A stretch of DNA of 37,222 nucleotides from an uncultured Algibacter sp. (GCA_937936645.1 CALHCQ010000132.1:1-37222); one strand, 5' to 3'; positions 1 through 8,597 are shown, counted from the first letter of the stretch. Notes: generated from the sequence alone by a model not told the origin. A program made the numbers and translations.

Positions 1-607
1 GCGTTATAATAGCTTCAATTAATCGTATACAGTCTTTTTGATGAATTAAATTAACCGGTGTATTAGGGTTTTTTAATTGTTTCTTATTTGCTAAAAACCT
101 TCCTGGGTGCCGCTTTGGGCCTATTAAACCAGCCAAACGCAATATGGTAATATTACTGCCAAAATGTTTTTGTAATAACTGCTCGGCTTTTAATAAAGCA
201 CGTCCAGATGCTTTTTCTGGAGTACAAATTACAGACTCATCCACTAGATTGTTTGTGTTTTTATATACCGATGTCGCACTTACAAAAATAACTTTTGTTG
301 CTTTTGGGGTATTCCTAATAATTTGATCTACCTGTAGCGGATACACATCTTCTATATTATCTATACGCTTAGGAGGAAAATTAATAATTAGCACATCTGT
401 TTTAGCTGTAAATGTTTCCCAATCTCCCAAAATATTAAAGTGCTCTACTTTTAGTACACAACTGTTAAATGAGTACGACGCAAGTGTTTTTAACTTATTT
501 AAAGTCGTTGTACTACCGTTAACAATACAGCCCGTTTTTTCTAGTTGTACAGCTAAGGGTAACCCCAACCAACCTAAACCTAATATAGTAATGTGTTTAT
601 TATCCAT
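1..607 (-). CDS. NAD(P)-binding epimerase/SDR-like protein (YeeZ-like), 3' end outside window
   Basis: The reading frame opens with ATG at 605-607 and stays open to base 1, so about 202 codons are present and the C-terminus is missing. The N-terminus MDNKHITILGLGWLGLPLA is a Rossmann nucleotide-binding strand and loop with a GxGxxG-type turn. Later segments VIFVSATSVY and ILRLAGLIGPKRHPGRF match the pattern of extended-SDR proteins of the YeeZ group, where SAT/SS-x-VY holds the Ser/Tyr region and R-x-(A/G)GLIG-PxRHPGRF is a conserved signature. The substrate is unknown. No ribosome-binding motif is visible, which is normal for Bacteroidota. It is transcribed away from the membrane-protein gene at 850, with about 240 bp between them. 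The family assignment is good; a precise role is not. Confidence 0.8.
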   Translation of the reverse strand, partial: MDNKHITILGLGWLGLPLAVQLEKTGCIVNGSTTTLNKLKTLASYSFNSCVLKVEHFNILGDWETFTAKTDVLIINFPPKRIDNIEDVYPLQVDQIIRNTPKATKVIFVSATSVYKNTNNLVDESVICTPEKASGRALLKAEQLLQKHFGSNITILRLAGLIGPKRHPGRFLANKKQLKNPNTPVNLIHQKDCIRLIEAIIT

Positions 608-816
608 TAAAAAACTTATTTTTTTGCAATATACGCCAAGACAAAATAAATTTTAATAGAAGCATAAATCTGTTTCTATAAAAAAACAACTTATTTACTA
701 TTAAAAAAAGTAGAATGTACACGAAATGGAATAATACTACGTTGAAAATTAAAACAAATGTCTGTTAAAATTTTATCAAAAAAAACACCTAACTAAATTA
801 TATCAAAATATCAGCT

Positions 817-824
817 TATATTTG
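817..824 (+). promoter_or_regulatory. Putative Bacteroidota -7 promoter element
   Basis: TATATTTG fits the Bacteroidota sigma-factor -7 consensus TAnnTTTG and lies 25 bp before the ATG at 850. No convincing -33 TTG is seen at the usual 17-23 bp spacing, so the call rests on the -7 motif and its position. Confidence 0.35.
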
Positions 825-849
825 TTAAGCATTAAACTTAGGCTATTAA

Positions 850-1470
850 ATGAAGCAAAAACCCAAACCAAAATCTGGGAAAACCAAATTACAATTATTA
901 CATCAATATTACACCTACACGGGGTTTTATAAGTTTGTATGGCACGCAGTAAAAAAAGCAACCCCCTATATTATAGGTGCTGTTATACTAATAGCCATAA
1001 TAAACCATTATTTTAACATAAATGCTGGTCTAGCGCACTTAACACAAATATTACCGGCATACGGTGTTATTAGTTTCTTTTTTGTATCCGAAACTTTATT
1101 AGGACTCGTACCGCCAGAAATTTTTATAGCTTGGTCTGGTAAAATGGACAACCCTTGGTATTATTTATCATTAATAGCATTAGCATCTTACGTTGGTGGA
1201 CTATTATCCTACTGGATTGGTAGAATGGTAACACAAATACCAAGCGTGCATAATTACCTAGAAGTTAAGATGGCCAAGCAATTAAAAAACTCAAAAAAAT
1301 GGGGCGGATTTCTAATTATGGTAGGAGCCGTATTACCATTACCTTTCTCTATAGCCTGTATAGCAGCCGGTATTATAAAATTTCCATTTAAAAACGTCAT
1401 TATTTACGGTTCGTTACGTTTTTTAAGATTTGCACTATATGGCTTTGTCATTTTTAATACATTACAATAA
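850..1470 (+). CDS. VTT/DedA-like inner-membrane protein (YqaA type)
   Basis: This 206-residue protein has a basic N-terminus (about residues 1-35) followed by several hydrophobic segments at about 40-58, 68-88, 105-125, 152-175 and 182-200. The pattern LVPPEIFIAW, then SYVGGLLSYWIGR, then VGAVLPLPFSIACIAAG resembles the VTT (DedA/SNARE-associated) domain: a re-entrant Pro/Glu-containing loop, a Gly-rich helix ending in a conserved Arg, and a second re-entrant loop with prolines. Family members are lipid scramblases or transporters of the cytoplasmic membrane, but which lipid or ion this one handles cannot be told from sequence. It lies 44 bp before a second small membrane-protein gene and probably shares its transcript and terminator. 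A -7-like promoter element lies at 817-824. Confidence 0.72.
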   Translation: MKQKPKPKSGKTKLQLLHQYYTYTGFYKFVWHAVKKATPYIIGAVILIAIINHYFNINAGLAHLTQILPAYGVISFFFVSETLLGLVPPEIFIAWSGKMDNPWYYLSLIALASYVGGLLSYWIGRMVTQIPSVHNYLEVKMAKQLKNSKKWGGFLIMVGAVLPLPFSIACIAAGIIKFPFKNVIIYGSLRFLRFALYGFVIFNTLQ

Positions 1471-1514
1471 ATTAATAGCTAATACTCGATATTTTTTATT
1501 AAAAACAAAACTCT

Positions 1515-1790
1515 ATGCTTAACATTTTTAGACTCGTAGCGCTTTTAGAAGGTTTATCATATATCCTTTTACTATTTATAGCATCGCCAATTCGTTATTT
1601 AACAGGTAATGCTACTTATGTAAAATTATTAGGTATGCCACACGGTATACTATTTATACTTTATGTGGTATTAGCCATAGTAATTAAAAAACAAATGAAA
1701 TGGCGTTTAAAAACTTTAGCCATAGTACTTCTTGCATCTTTAGTACCTTTTGGCACTTTTTATATAGAACGAAAATATTTAAAACCATAA
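1515..1790 (+). CDS. DUF3817-like small integral membrane protein
   Basis: This 91-residue protein has three predicted membrane helices at about residues 9-27, 42-58 and 66-83. The start FRLVALLEGLSYILLL and the segment LLGMPHGILFILYVV match what I remember of DUF3817 (YdzA-like) proteins, whose marks are an early EG-S-y-LLL helix and a G-x-x-HG motif in the second helix. No biochemical function is established for that family. The gene starts 44 bp after the VTT-domain gene and ends just before the bidirectional terminator at 1794-1829, so the two small membrane proteins look like a two-gene unit. Length is typical for the family (about 90-110 residues). Confidence 0.7.
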   Translation: MLNIFRLVALLEGLSYILLLFIASPIRYLTGNATYVKLLGMPHGILFILYVVLAIVIKKQMKWRLKTLAIVLLASLVPFGTFYIERKYLKP

Positions 1791-1793
1791 AAC

Positions 1794-1829
1794 AAAAAAC
1801 CTGCTTAAATAATTAAGCAGGTTTTTTTT
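1794..1829. terminator. Bidirectional intrinsic terminator
   Basis: AACCTGCTTAA (1798-1808) and TTAAGCAGGTT (1813-1823) form a perfect 11-bp stem with a 4-nt loop. A-rich sequence before and eight T residues after extend it on both strands. It lies between the convergent ends of the DUF3817-like gene and leuB, so it can end both transcripts. Confidence 0.9.
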
Positions 1830-1854
1830 ATATTAATAAGTATCTATAAATATA

Positions 1855-2910
1855 TTATATCTTAGACGCTAAATAGTCTCCAACCTCTTTAGTACCGTGT
1901 GCTTTACCACCGTTAGCTAAATCTTCTGTTACAACACCATTACTTAAAGCATCATTAACAGCGGCTCTAATAGCTTTACCTTCTTCTTGTAAACCAAAGT
2001 TCTCGAACATCATGGCTGCAGATAATACAGTTGCCATTGGGTTAGCAATGTTTAAACCAGTAGCCTGTGGGTAAGAACCATGTATAGGCTCGAATAACGC
2101 AACATCCTCTCCCATAGATGCCGATGGCATTAATCCCATAGACCCAGATATAACAGAAGCCTCATCAGTTAAAATATCTCCAAATAAGTTTTCTGTAATT
2201 AATACATCATAACTATTAGGCCATTGCACCAAACGCATAGCAACCGCATCTACAAACTCGTAGCTTACCTCTACCTCTGGGTAATCTTTTTCCATAGCCT
2301 GTACTGTTTCTCTCCATAAACGAGACGTTTCTAGAACATTAGCCTTATCTACACAACATAATTTTTTAGATCGTGTCATGGCCAATTCAAAACCTTTTTT
2401 AGCCAAACGCTGTACTTCTGCACGTGTATAAACACAGTTATCAAAAGCCGTTTCACCACCGTCTCTTCTTCCTTTCTCACCAAAGTAAATACCACCAGTA
2501 AGTTCTCTTAAAAACACTAAATCAGTACCCTCAATACGTTCTTGTTTTAAAGGCGACTTGTCTAATAAAGAAGGAAAAGTAAACGTAGGGCGCACATTAG
2601 CAAACAAACCTAACGCTTTACGCATTTTTAACAAACCTTGCTCTGGGCGTACCTTTGCCGTTGGGTCGTTATCAAAACGAGGGTGTCCAATAGCACCAAA
2701 TAACACCGCATCTGCATTTTTACAAATTTCATGTGTTTCATCTGGATAAGGCTCTCCAACAGCATCTATAGCAGCAGCACCAGTTAAAGCCGGTTGCCAT
2801 GTAATGTCATGTCCAAATTTATTTGCTACAGCATCACTTACTTTTACAGCTTGATCTATAACTTCTGGTCCTATACCGTCTCCGGCTAAAAGGGCAATAT
2901 TAAATTTCAT
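1855..2910 (-). CDS. leuB: 3-isopropylmalate dehydrogenase
   Basis: LeuB oxidises and decarboxylates 3-isopropylmalate to 2-oxoisocaproate with NAD+, the third dedicated step of leucine synthesis, in the cytoplasm. The 351 residues carry the family's hallmarks in order: GDGIGPEV at the N-terminus, GAIGHPRFD, the substrate-arginine block [16 protein letters not shown] (about 90-107), ELTGGIYFG, the lysine motif [15 protein letters not shown] (about 187-201), and the Asp-rich metal and cofactor region [12 protein letters not shown] followed by EPIHGSYP. Length matches LeuB (about 350-360). It is the last gene of leuC-leuD-leuA-leuB and is separated from leuA by 154 bp holding a repeat-like element, so its transcript may include that element. 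It ends 25 bp from the shared terminator. Confidence 0.97.
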   Translation of the reverse strand: MKFNIALLAGDGIGPEVIDQAVKVSDAVANKFGHDITWQPALTGAAAIDAVGEPYPDETHEICKNADAVLFGAIGHPRFDNDPTAKVRPEQGLLKMRKALGLFANVRPTFTFPSLLDKSPLKQERIEGTDLVFLRELTGGIYFGEKGRRDGGETAFDNCVYTRAEVQRLAKKGFELAMTRSKKLCCVDKANVLETSRLWRETVQAMEKDYPEVEVSYEFVDAVAMRLVQWPNSYDVLITENLFGDILTDEASVISGSMGLMPSASMGEDVALFEPIHGSYPQATGLNIANPMATVLSAAMMFENFGLQEEGKAIRAAVNDALSNGVVTEDLANGGKAHGTKEVGDYLASKI

Positions 2911-2947
2911 TTTTATGTATTTTATTTTTTTATAATCTATAGTTTTT

Positions 2948-3022
2948 GGGCGTTACCCAAGGGTCGGGCTTTCGGTAGTCGCTCTCTTCGAGGAGCTCCA
3001 ACAATACCTCAATCCCTAACGC
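2948..3022. repeat. Interspersed palindromic repeat-like element between leuA and leuB
   Basis: The 75-bp block opens with GGGCGTTACCCAAGGGTCGG and closes with AATCCCTAACGC, so GCGTTA occurs in opposite orientation at its two ends. Its centre, GCTCTCTTCGAGGAGC (2981-2996), can form a short hairpin with one bulge. It is clearly richer in G+C than the flanking AT-rich DNA. From memory this resembles a short intergenic repeat scattered through many Flavobacteriaceae genomes, but I cannot search for copies. Only one copy is present here. No reading frame is evident in it. Confidence 0.6.
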
Positions 3023-3064
3023 AAAAGCGCTTTATTTATAACATACGGTTTACACAAATTGTAT

Positions 3065-4585
3065 TTAGTTAACCACAATGTTTAGCATCTTTTCTGTGGC
3101 CTTTATGGCAGATACTGTTTGGTCACTATCCAATCCGCGAGTTTTAAACTCGTTAGCATCATTTTTCCAGGTAATAATAGTTTCACACAATGCATCAGAG
3201 TTACTCCCTGGAGGTATTCTAACCGCATAATCTATTAAATTAGGCAATGTCATTTTACGTTTTTTAAATACTATTTTAATAGCATTCATAAAAGCATCAA
3301 ATTGACCGTCGCCCTGTGCGTTAACCTCGTAAGTATCGCTATCAATAGTCATAGATACTGTGGTCGATGGTTTTAAACCCTTAGAGTGCGATAATGCATA
3401 AGCATTAATAGTCACCTTTTCCTCGTAAGTTCTATCTAAAACATCCGATATTATATAAGGCAAATCCTCCTTAGTAACCACCTGTTTCTTATCGCCTAGC
3501 TCTATAATACGCTGTGTAACTTTCTTAATATCAGCATCATTAAGCTGTAACCCTAACTCCTGTAAATTTTTCTGTATGTTAGCCTTCCCAGACGATTTCC
3601 CTAAGGCATACTGTCTTGTACGTCCAAAACGTTCGGGCATTAAATCGCTAAAATACAAATTGTTTTTATTGTCGCCATCAGCATGAATTCCAGCCGTTTG
3701 AGTAAAAACATTAGCACCAACAACAGGTTTGTTAGACGGTATCATAACACCAGAAAAAGACTCTACCAATTTGCTTATTGTAAATAAAAACGACTCGTTA
3801 ACACCAATTTCTATATGGGGCATAAAATCGTTAATTACAGCAATAGTACTCGCCATAGGTGCGTTACCAGCACGCTCTCCCATACCATTAACCGTTAAAT
3901 GCAAACCATTAGCACCAGCCTTTAAACCTTCCATAACATTAGCCACGCCCAAATCGTAATCATTATGAGCATGAAAATCGAAATGCAAGTTTGGATACAA
4001 ATCTTTAATTTCTTTTATAAAATCGAAAGATTCTTTTGGCGTAAGCACTCCCAAAGTATCGGGCAACATAATACGTTTTACAGGGAGCGTATTTAAAAAA
4101 GCTAAAAATTCTAAAACGTAAGCTTTAGAATTTCTCATACCATTACTCCAATCTTCTAAATAAATATTGGTGTCTATTTGGTGTTGCTGTGCTAAATTTA
4201 TGTTTTCTTTTATATCTTCAAAATGCTGTTCTGGTGTTTTTTTTAACTGATGTGTTAAATGGTTTAAAGACCCTTTGGTAAGTAAGTTTTGCACCCTGGC
4301 ACCAGCTTCTAGCATCCAATTTATAGAAACACCTTGATCTACAAAAGTAAGAACCTCTACAGCGTTTAAGTAATTGTTTTTACTGGCCCACAAGGTCACA
4401 TCTTTAACCGCTTGAAGTTCTCCTTTAGACACACGTGCCGAGGCTATTTCAATACGGTCTACCTTTAATTCTTCTAGTAACAGTTTTGCTATGGTGAGCT
4501 TCTCTGAAGCAGAAAACGACACGCTCGATGTTTGTTCGCCATCGCGCAGTGTCGTATCCATTATTTCTATTTTTCTAACACTCAT
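3065..4585 (-). CDS. leuA: 2-isopropylmalate synthase family enzyme (LeuA; citramalate synthase possible)
   Basis: Members condense acetyl-CoA with a 2-oxoacid: 2-oxoisovalerate for LeuA, pyruvate for citramalate synthase. The 506 residues split into an N-terminal TIM barrel with the signature DTTLRDGEQ (residues 10-18), the metal-binding FHAHNDYDLGVAN block (about residue 205 on) and NGMGERAGNAP, then a linker, then the C-terminal LeuA allosteric domain (about 370-500), recognisable by VTINAYAL, DAFMNAIK and YAVRIPPGSNSDA. The HAHNDYDLG form differs from the HCHNDLG of classical E. coli LeuA and is closer to the second group that includes citramalate synthases. Its place between leuD and leuB argues for the leucine pathway. 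The start lies 3 bp after the leuD stop, implying translational coupling. The family is certain; the substrate is inferred. Confidence 0.88.
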   Translation of the reverse strand: MSVRKIEIMDTTLRDGEQTSSVSFSASEKLTIAKLLLEELKVDRIEIASARVSKGELQAVKDVTLWASKNNYLNAVEVLTFVDQGVSINWMLEAGARVQNLLTKGSLNHLTHQLKKTPEQHFEDIKENINLAQQHQIDTNIYLEDWSNGMRNSKAYVLEFLAFLNTLPVKRIMLPDTLGVLTPKESFDFIKEIKDLYPNLHFDFHAHNDYDLGVANVMEGLKAGANGLHLTVNGMGERAGNAPMASTIAVINDFMPHIEIGVNESFLFTISKLVESFSGVMIPSNKPVVGANVFTQTAGIHADGDNKNNLYFSDLMPERFGRTRQYALGKSSGKANIQKNLQELGLQLNDADIKKVTQRIIELGDKKQVVTKEDLPYIISDVLDRTYEEKVTINAYALSHSKGLKPSTTVSMTIDSDTYEVNAQGDGQFDAFMNAIKIVFKKRKMTLPNLIDYAVRIPPGSNSDALCETIITWKNDANEFKTRGLDSDQTVSAIKATEKMLNIVVN

Positions 4586-4588
4586 GTT

Positions 4589-5185
4589 TTAGAAAGGACG
4601 CGTATCTGTAAATGTTTCTATTTCGCTTTTCATGTTTTGTAGATAATCTATATCGTCAAAACCATTAAGCATGTTTCCTTTTTTGTAGCCATTAATATCA
4701 AAAGACTCTTGTGTTCCAGATGATAATAATGTTATGGTTTGTGCCTCTAAATTAATTTCTAACTGTGTGTTTGGATCGGCATAAATAGCTTCAAAAATTT
4801 CGTTAGAAAATTCTGGGCTAATTTGCACTGGTAAAACACCTATGTTTAAACAGTTATTCTTAAATATATCTGCAAAAAAACTAGACACTACACAACGAAA
4901 TCCGTAATCGTAAACCGCCCATGCAGCATGCTCTCTAGAAGATCCAGAACCAAAGTTCTTACCTCCAACTAATATTTTACCTGTGTATATTGGGTTGTTT
5001 AAAACAAAATCTTCTTTTGGTGTATCGTCGCCATTATATCTCCAGTCGCGAAATAAATTATCTCCAAAACCATCTCTAGTTGTTGCTTTTAAGAAACGTG
5101 CTGGTATAATTTGGTCTGTATCGACATTTTCTATTGGCAATGGCACTGCACTACTCGTTAATGTTGTAAATTTATCGTAAGCCAT
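4589..5185 (-). CDS. leuD: 3-isopropylmalate dehydratase small subunit
   Basis: LeuD pairs with LeuC to isomerise 2-isopropylmalate to 3-isopropylmalate. The 198-residue protein starts with the conserved block VPLPIENVDTDQIIPARFLK and contains FGSGSSREHAAWA (about 80-92), the swivelling-domain substrate loop of the aconitase superfamily, then FADIFKNNCLNIGVLP. Length fits the family (about 195-205). It follows leuC by 79 bp and precedes leuA by only 3 bp, so the genes are probably co-transcribed from the promoter upstream of leuC. Confidence 0.97.
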   Translation of the reverse strand: MAYDKFTTLTSSAVPLPIENVDTDQIIPARFLKATTRDGFGDNLFRDWRYNGDDTPKEDFVLNNPIYTGKILVGGKNFGSGSSREHAAWAVYDYGFRCVVSSFFADIFKNNCLNIGVLPVQISPEFSNEIFEAIYADPNTQLEINLEAQTITLLSSGTQESFDINGYKKGNMLNGFDDIDYLQNMKSEIETFTDTRPF

Positions 5186-5264
5186 TTTTATTTGCTTTTG
5201 GCCTTAAGCTTAATACTTAAGGCATTTAATTAATATTGGTTAATTTAAAATTAAATACTAAATT

Positions 5265-6659
5265 TTAAAGTAATTCTCTAGGATCTGTTACTACACCTGT
5301 TACTGCTGCTGCTGCTGCAACTAAAGGACTTGCTAATAAAGTTCTAGATCCTGGACCTTGACGGCCTTCAAAGTTTCTATTAGAGGTACTTACAGCGTAT
5401 TTCCCTGCAGGCACTTTATCATCGTTCATTGCTAAACAAGCCGAACATCCTGGCTCTCTTAATACAAAACCAGCTTCTTCAAAAATATCTAATAACCCTT
5501 CTTCTTTTATTTTAGCTTCTACAATGTGAGATCCTGGTACTAACCAAGCGGTTACATTATCTGCTTTTTTACGTCCTTTTACAATAGATGCAAATGCACG
5601 GAAATCTTCTATACGACCATTGGTACAACTTCCAATAAACACGTAGTCTATTTTCTTACCAATCATTTGTTCATTCTCTGCATACCCCATGTAAGCTAAA
5701 GACTTATCGTAAGTTGCTTTACCTCCTTCTACAGACTCTGCAGATGGTATGTTTTTAGAAATACCCATACCCATACCTGGATTGGTACCATAGGTAATCA
5801 TTGGTTCGATGTTTTTAGCATCAAAAGTTAATTCTTTATCAAAAACAGCATCATCGTCTGTTTTTAGTGTTTCCCAATAAGCCATGGCTTTATCCCAATC
5901 GGCTCCTTTAGGCGTCATGGCACGTCCTTTAATATATTCGAATGTTTTTTCGTCTGGAGCAATCATACCACCACGAGCACCCATTTCTATAGATAGGTTA
6001 CAAACCGTCATACGGCCTTCCATGGTCATGTTTTCAAAAACATCTCCGGCGTATTCTACAAAATATCCTGTAGCTCCAGAGGTTGTTAATTGCGATATAA
6101 TGTATAAACCAACATCTTTAGGTGTTACCCCTTTGCTTAATGGCCCGTTAATGCTAATACGCATTTTTTTAGGCTTTGGTTGCATGATACACTGTGTGGT
6201 TAAAACCATTTCTACCTCCGATGTACCAATACCAAAAGCAATAGCTCCAAAAGCACCATGTGTAGAGGTATGCGAATCACCACATACAATAGTTGCTCCT
6301 GGTAAAGTAATACCATTTTCTGGACCTACAACGTGTACAATACCATTATTTTTATGCCCTAAACCCCAGTGACTAATACCATACTCGTTGGCATTATTCT
6401 CTAAAGTTTTTAATTGATTTGCAGATAAAGGATCTTCAACTGGCAAGTGTTGATTAATTGTTGGCGTGTTATGATCTGCTACTGCAAATGTACGTTTTGG
6501 ATATAATACACTTAAACCACGACTTTTTAATCCTACAAAAGCTACAGGGCTTGTAACTTCGTGAATTAAATGACGGTCTATGTATAATACATCTGGTCCA
6601 TCTTCAATACTTCGCACCACGTGCGAATCCCATACTTTGTCAAACAATGATTTGCTCAT
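5265..6659 (-). CDS. leuC: 3-isopropylmalate dehydratase large subunit
   Basis: LeuC is the iron-sulfur subunit of isopropylmalate isomerase. The 464 residues carry the aconitase-type markers [21 protein letters not shown], then [14 protein letters not shown] with Cys345, then [11 protein letters not shown] with Cys405 and Cys408; these three cysteines are the expected ligands of the 4Fe-4S cluster. Motif [19 protein letters not shown] closes the active-site region. Length matches E. coli LeuC (466). It is the first gene of the leu operon. Upstream, about 275 bp without genes hold a -7-type promoter motif at 6755-6762 and an inverted repeat around the predicted 5' untranslated region. Confidence 0.97.
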   Translation of the reverse strand: MSKSLFDKVWDSHVVRSIEDGPDVLYIDRHLIHEVTSPVAFVGLKSRGLSVLYPKRTFAVADHNTPTINQHLPVEDPLSANQLKTLENNANEYGISHWGLGHKNNGIVHVVGPENGITLPGATIVCGDSHTSTHGAFGAIAFGIGTSEVEMVLTTQCIMQPKPKKMRISINGPLSKGVTPKDVGLYIISQLTTSGATGYFVEYAGDVFENMTMEGRMTVCNLSIEMGARGGMIAPDEKTFEYIKGRAMTPKGADWDKAMAYWETLKTDDDAVFDKELTFDAKNIEPMITYGTNPGMGMGISKNIPSAESVEGGKATYDKSLAYMGYAENEQMIGKKIDYVFIGSCTNGRIEDFRAFASIVKGRKKADNVTAWLVPGSHIVEAKIKEEGLLDIFEEAGFVLREPGCSACLAMNDDKVPAGKYAVSTSNRNFEGRQGPGSRTLLASPLVAAAAAVTGVVTDPRELL

Positions 6660-6682
6660 AAATATCTTTTATTATTGTGTTA

Positions 6683-6752
6683 AATCTTATTCTAACTAAA
6701 TACTTGTTTTAAATTACTCTGTAAAAAAACAACACTTACTTAAAATAAGATT
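6683..6752 (-). promoter_or_regulatory. Inverted repeats in the leuC leader region
   Basis: AATCTTATT (6683-6691) and AATAAGATT (6744-6752) are perfect 9-bp complements. On the minus strand an inner pair TTGTTTT/AAAACAA can form within the loop. The outer pair spans almost the whole predicted leuC 5' untranslated region, from near the inferred transcription start to 24 bp before the ATG. No leucine-rich leader peptide and no terminator is seen, so a regulatory role is only a guess. Confidence 0.3.
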
Positions 6753-6754
6753 GA

Positions 6755-6762
6755 CAAATTTA
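6755..6762 (-). promoter_or_regulatory. Putative -7 promoter element for the leu operon
   Basis: On the minus strand the sequence reads TAAATTTG, a full match to TAnnTTTG, 95 bp before the leuC ATG. A -33 TTG at the usual distance is not evident. Confidence 0.4.
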
Positions 6763-6934
6763 TAAAAAACAGTCGTTTTTTAAGGCATTTTTAAAAAATA
6801 AGACATCTAGATATGATATTTTTATAAAAAACACAACAAATACCATAATCACTGATTTTAATGCAACGATTTTACAAAAAAAGCTTGTTTTTTTTAAAGT
6901 AAAACAGGGTGTTTTATAAGGTTTTATGCTTTAA

Positions 6935-7300
6935 CTACTGTACTTTAGTTTTACCATGAGCTACAGGTTTGCCATGATCCCCTATGGTAACCATAACAAT
7001 ATTAGATATCGTTATAATAGGCTCTAAAGTCATCATATTCCTAACTTCAGAATATAAGGTAATAGAGGTTTTACCAAATTTTACAACTTCGACACCAATT
7101 TCTATAACATCGCCTTGTTTTGCCGAGGCCTTAAAATCAATCTCACTCATGTACTTGGTAACAATTTTCCGGTTATCGAGTTGCATAACAGTGTACAAGG
7201 CAGCCTCCTCGTCTATCCATTGTAGAATTCGCCCTCCAAATAAAGTACCATTAGCGTTTAAGTCTTCTGGTTTTATCCATTTTCTTGTTGTAAATCTCAT
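6935..7300 (-). CDS. Hotdog-fold acyl-CoA thioesterase (YciA/ACOT-like)
   Basis: The 121-residue protein is a single hotdog domain. The segment LNANGTLFGGRILQWIDEEAA (about residues 14-34) matches the N-x-x-GT-lFGG-x-il-x-W-iDe-Aa signature of the acyl-CoA hydrolase family that includes YciA, where the Asn and Asp take part in catalysis. KYMSEIDFKASAKQGDVIEI and the KFGKTSITLYSEVRN strand fit the same fold. It would release free acid from acyl-CoA in the cytoplasm; chain-length preference is unknown. It is slightly short of the usual 130-150 residues, lacking a long C-terminal tail. It stands alone between the leu promoter and a divergently transcribed hypothetical gene. Confidence 0.85.
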   Translation of the reverse strand: MRFTTRKWIKPEDLNANGTLFGGRILQWIDEEAALYTVMQLDNRKIVTKYMSEIDFKASAKQGDVIEIGVEVVKFGKTSITLYSEVRNMMTLEPIITISNIVMVTIGDHGKPVAHGKTKVQ

Positions 7301-7494
7301 GTTATAATAAATTTTAAAATAGAAGTTTTTATTTATAATGTCCTGTATATGAAAATCTAATTTAGATAAATGAAAGACATTTTATGACAATTTTGCGAGT
7401 AACAAAACATTTATTTTACTTTAAAAAATAAATATACAAATAGCTTGAATCAATAAAACATAGATGATATATTTATATTTTTATAATATGTATT

Positions 7495-7893
7495 ATGATA
7501 GATAACAGAACTAAAGACTTAGAACAAATAAGAATAGAGATATCAAGTGCTAAAGTTAACGAAAACATGCGGTTGGAAGAGCGTTTTCAAAACCAAACCC
7601 TGCGCCCTATAATTAAATTTCAAAATGATTTAATTATAGAAATATTCAAAAATTATACACAAAAACATAATACTGTTTTTTATACCCTTAGTTTAGAAAA
7701 ACGTATAGAATATATAGAAAAAGCTTTTCTAAAAGACACGAAACTTAAACACATTTTAAAAGGTATTGTGTTAGGCTTTTTTACTGTAGAAGAATATGAG
7801 GTTTATGCTCAAAACACATCTCATTTAAATAAACGCATAATATCTATTATAAAAGATAGAGTTTTAAGCCAGTTACAATTATTTGAAAATTAA
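7495..7893 (+). CDS. Conserved hypothetical protein (flavobacterial family)
   Basis: This 132-residue, mostly helical, soluble-looking protein has no signal peptide or membrane helix. Segments such as NENMRLEERFQNQTLRPIIKFQNDLI and FFTVEEYEVYAQN recall a flavobacterial family often labelled glyoxalase in databases, although I see none of the metal-binding His/Glu pattern of real glyoxalase-fold enzymes. No function can be assigned. Its TAA stop (7891-7893) overlaps the stop of the convergent DUF2461 gene by 3 bp and there is no terminator between them. About 190 bp upstream to the divergent thioesterase gene hold no other gene. Confidence 0.7.
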   Translation: MIDNRTKDLEQIRIEISSAKVNENMRLEERFQNQTLRPIIKFQNDLIIEIFKNYTQKHNTVFYTLSLEKRIEYIEKAFLKDTKLKHILKGIVLGFFTVEEYEVYAQNTSHLNKRIISIIKDRVLSQLQLFEN

Positions 7894-8570
7894 ATTAAAG
7901 ACTCGCCATTTAAATTAGTTGTTAAAACATCACTCATATAATCAAAAAAAGGCCTTACAGCTTTAAAAGATTCATCTACATCATTTAAAAAGTGTTTAGA
8001 CAAAACCGCTTCATCTGTGTAAGATTTAGTTAATATAAACTGTTTCTTTTTAATCAAATCTATAGCTGGGTGTAACTTATCAAAGCCCCTAGGTGCTGTT
8101 TTTAATTCATCACCTGTTATGGTGTCTCCCCATACAGATTTAAAAGATTTATCGGCTAAAATATCACGAATTTCTTGGTCATCTGTTTCAAACTCTTTTC
8201 TTATTCTTAATAAGTCTTCCTTATTAGGATCCCAAAAACCAGTAGCTATAAAACTCTTATTATTCGGTTTTATTTGTATATAATACCCACCTCTTAATTG
8301 AGGCTTATTTCTATGAAATGAAGCACTAAAGTGTGCTTTATACGGAGCTTTGTTCTTAGAGAAACGAACATCTCTGTATATTCTAAACATTTTAAACCTA
8401 TCTAAATCATCATGTATCTTAAGACCATCGTAAATCGTATTGTAAAACAATTTAACATCGGTCTGTAAATGTTTATAATTAGCTTTGTTTTCGTTAAACC
8501 AATCTCTATTATTATTAGCTTCCAATTGGTCTAAAAAAACAAGAACTTTTTTAGAAATAATTTGACTCAT
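7890..8570 (-). CDS. DUF2461 domain-containing protein
   Basis: The 226 residues form one DUF2461/TIGR02453-like domain. The start FLDQLEANNNRDWFNENKANY, the central FRIYRDVRFSKNKAPYKAHFSA and GGYYIQIKP followed by GFWDPNKEDLLRIRKE are the family's conserved blocks. No enzymatic activity is established for the family. The protein has no signal peptide and is expected in the cytoplasm. It follows the TruA-family gene by 27 bp on the same strand and likely shares its message. Its 3' end overlaps the convergent hypothetical gene by a few bases. Confidence 0.88.
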   Translation of the reverse strand: MSQIISKKVLVFLDQLEANNNRDWFNENKANYKHLQTDVKLFYNTIYDGLKIHDDLDRFKMFRIYRDVRFSKNKAPYKAHFSASFHRNKPQLRGGYYIQIKPNNKSFIATGFWDPNKEDLLRIRKEFETDDQEIRDILADKSFKSVWGDTITGDELKTAPRGFDKLHPAIDLIKKKQFILTKSYTDEAVLSKHFLNDVDESFKAVRPFFDYMSDVLTTNLNGESLI

Positions 8571-8597
8571 GTTTTTTTGTTTTATTTAATACTTTAT

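Noticed and set aside
144-326. 60-codon plus-strand frame opposite the epimerase-like gene
   Set aside because: It lies wholly antisense to the coherent Rossmann protein on the minus strand and has no recognisable features.
3729-3959. Antisense frames inside leuA, and similar ones inside leuB, leuC, leuD, sucD, lpxA and lpxC-fabZ
   Set aside because: They are shadows of strongly conserved enzymes on the other strand, with low-complexity translations and no start context.
6660-6748. Possible leucine leader peptide upstream of leuC
   Set aside because: The only short frames have a single Leu codon and no terminator follows, so there is no attenuation signature like that of the his operon.
6862-6899. 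Palindrome-like A-run/AAGCTT/T-run near the leu leader
   Set aside because: It is dominated by homopolymer A and T tracts, expected in such DNA, and gives no specific stem.
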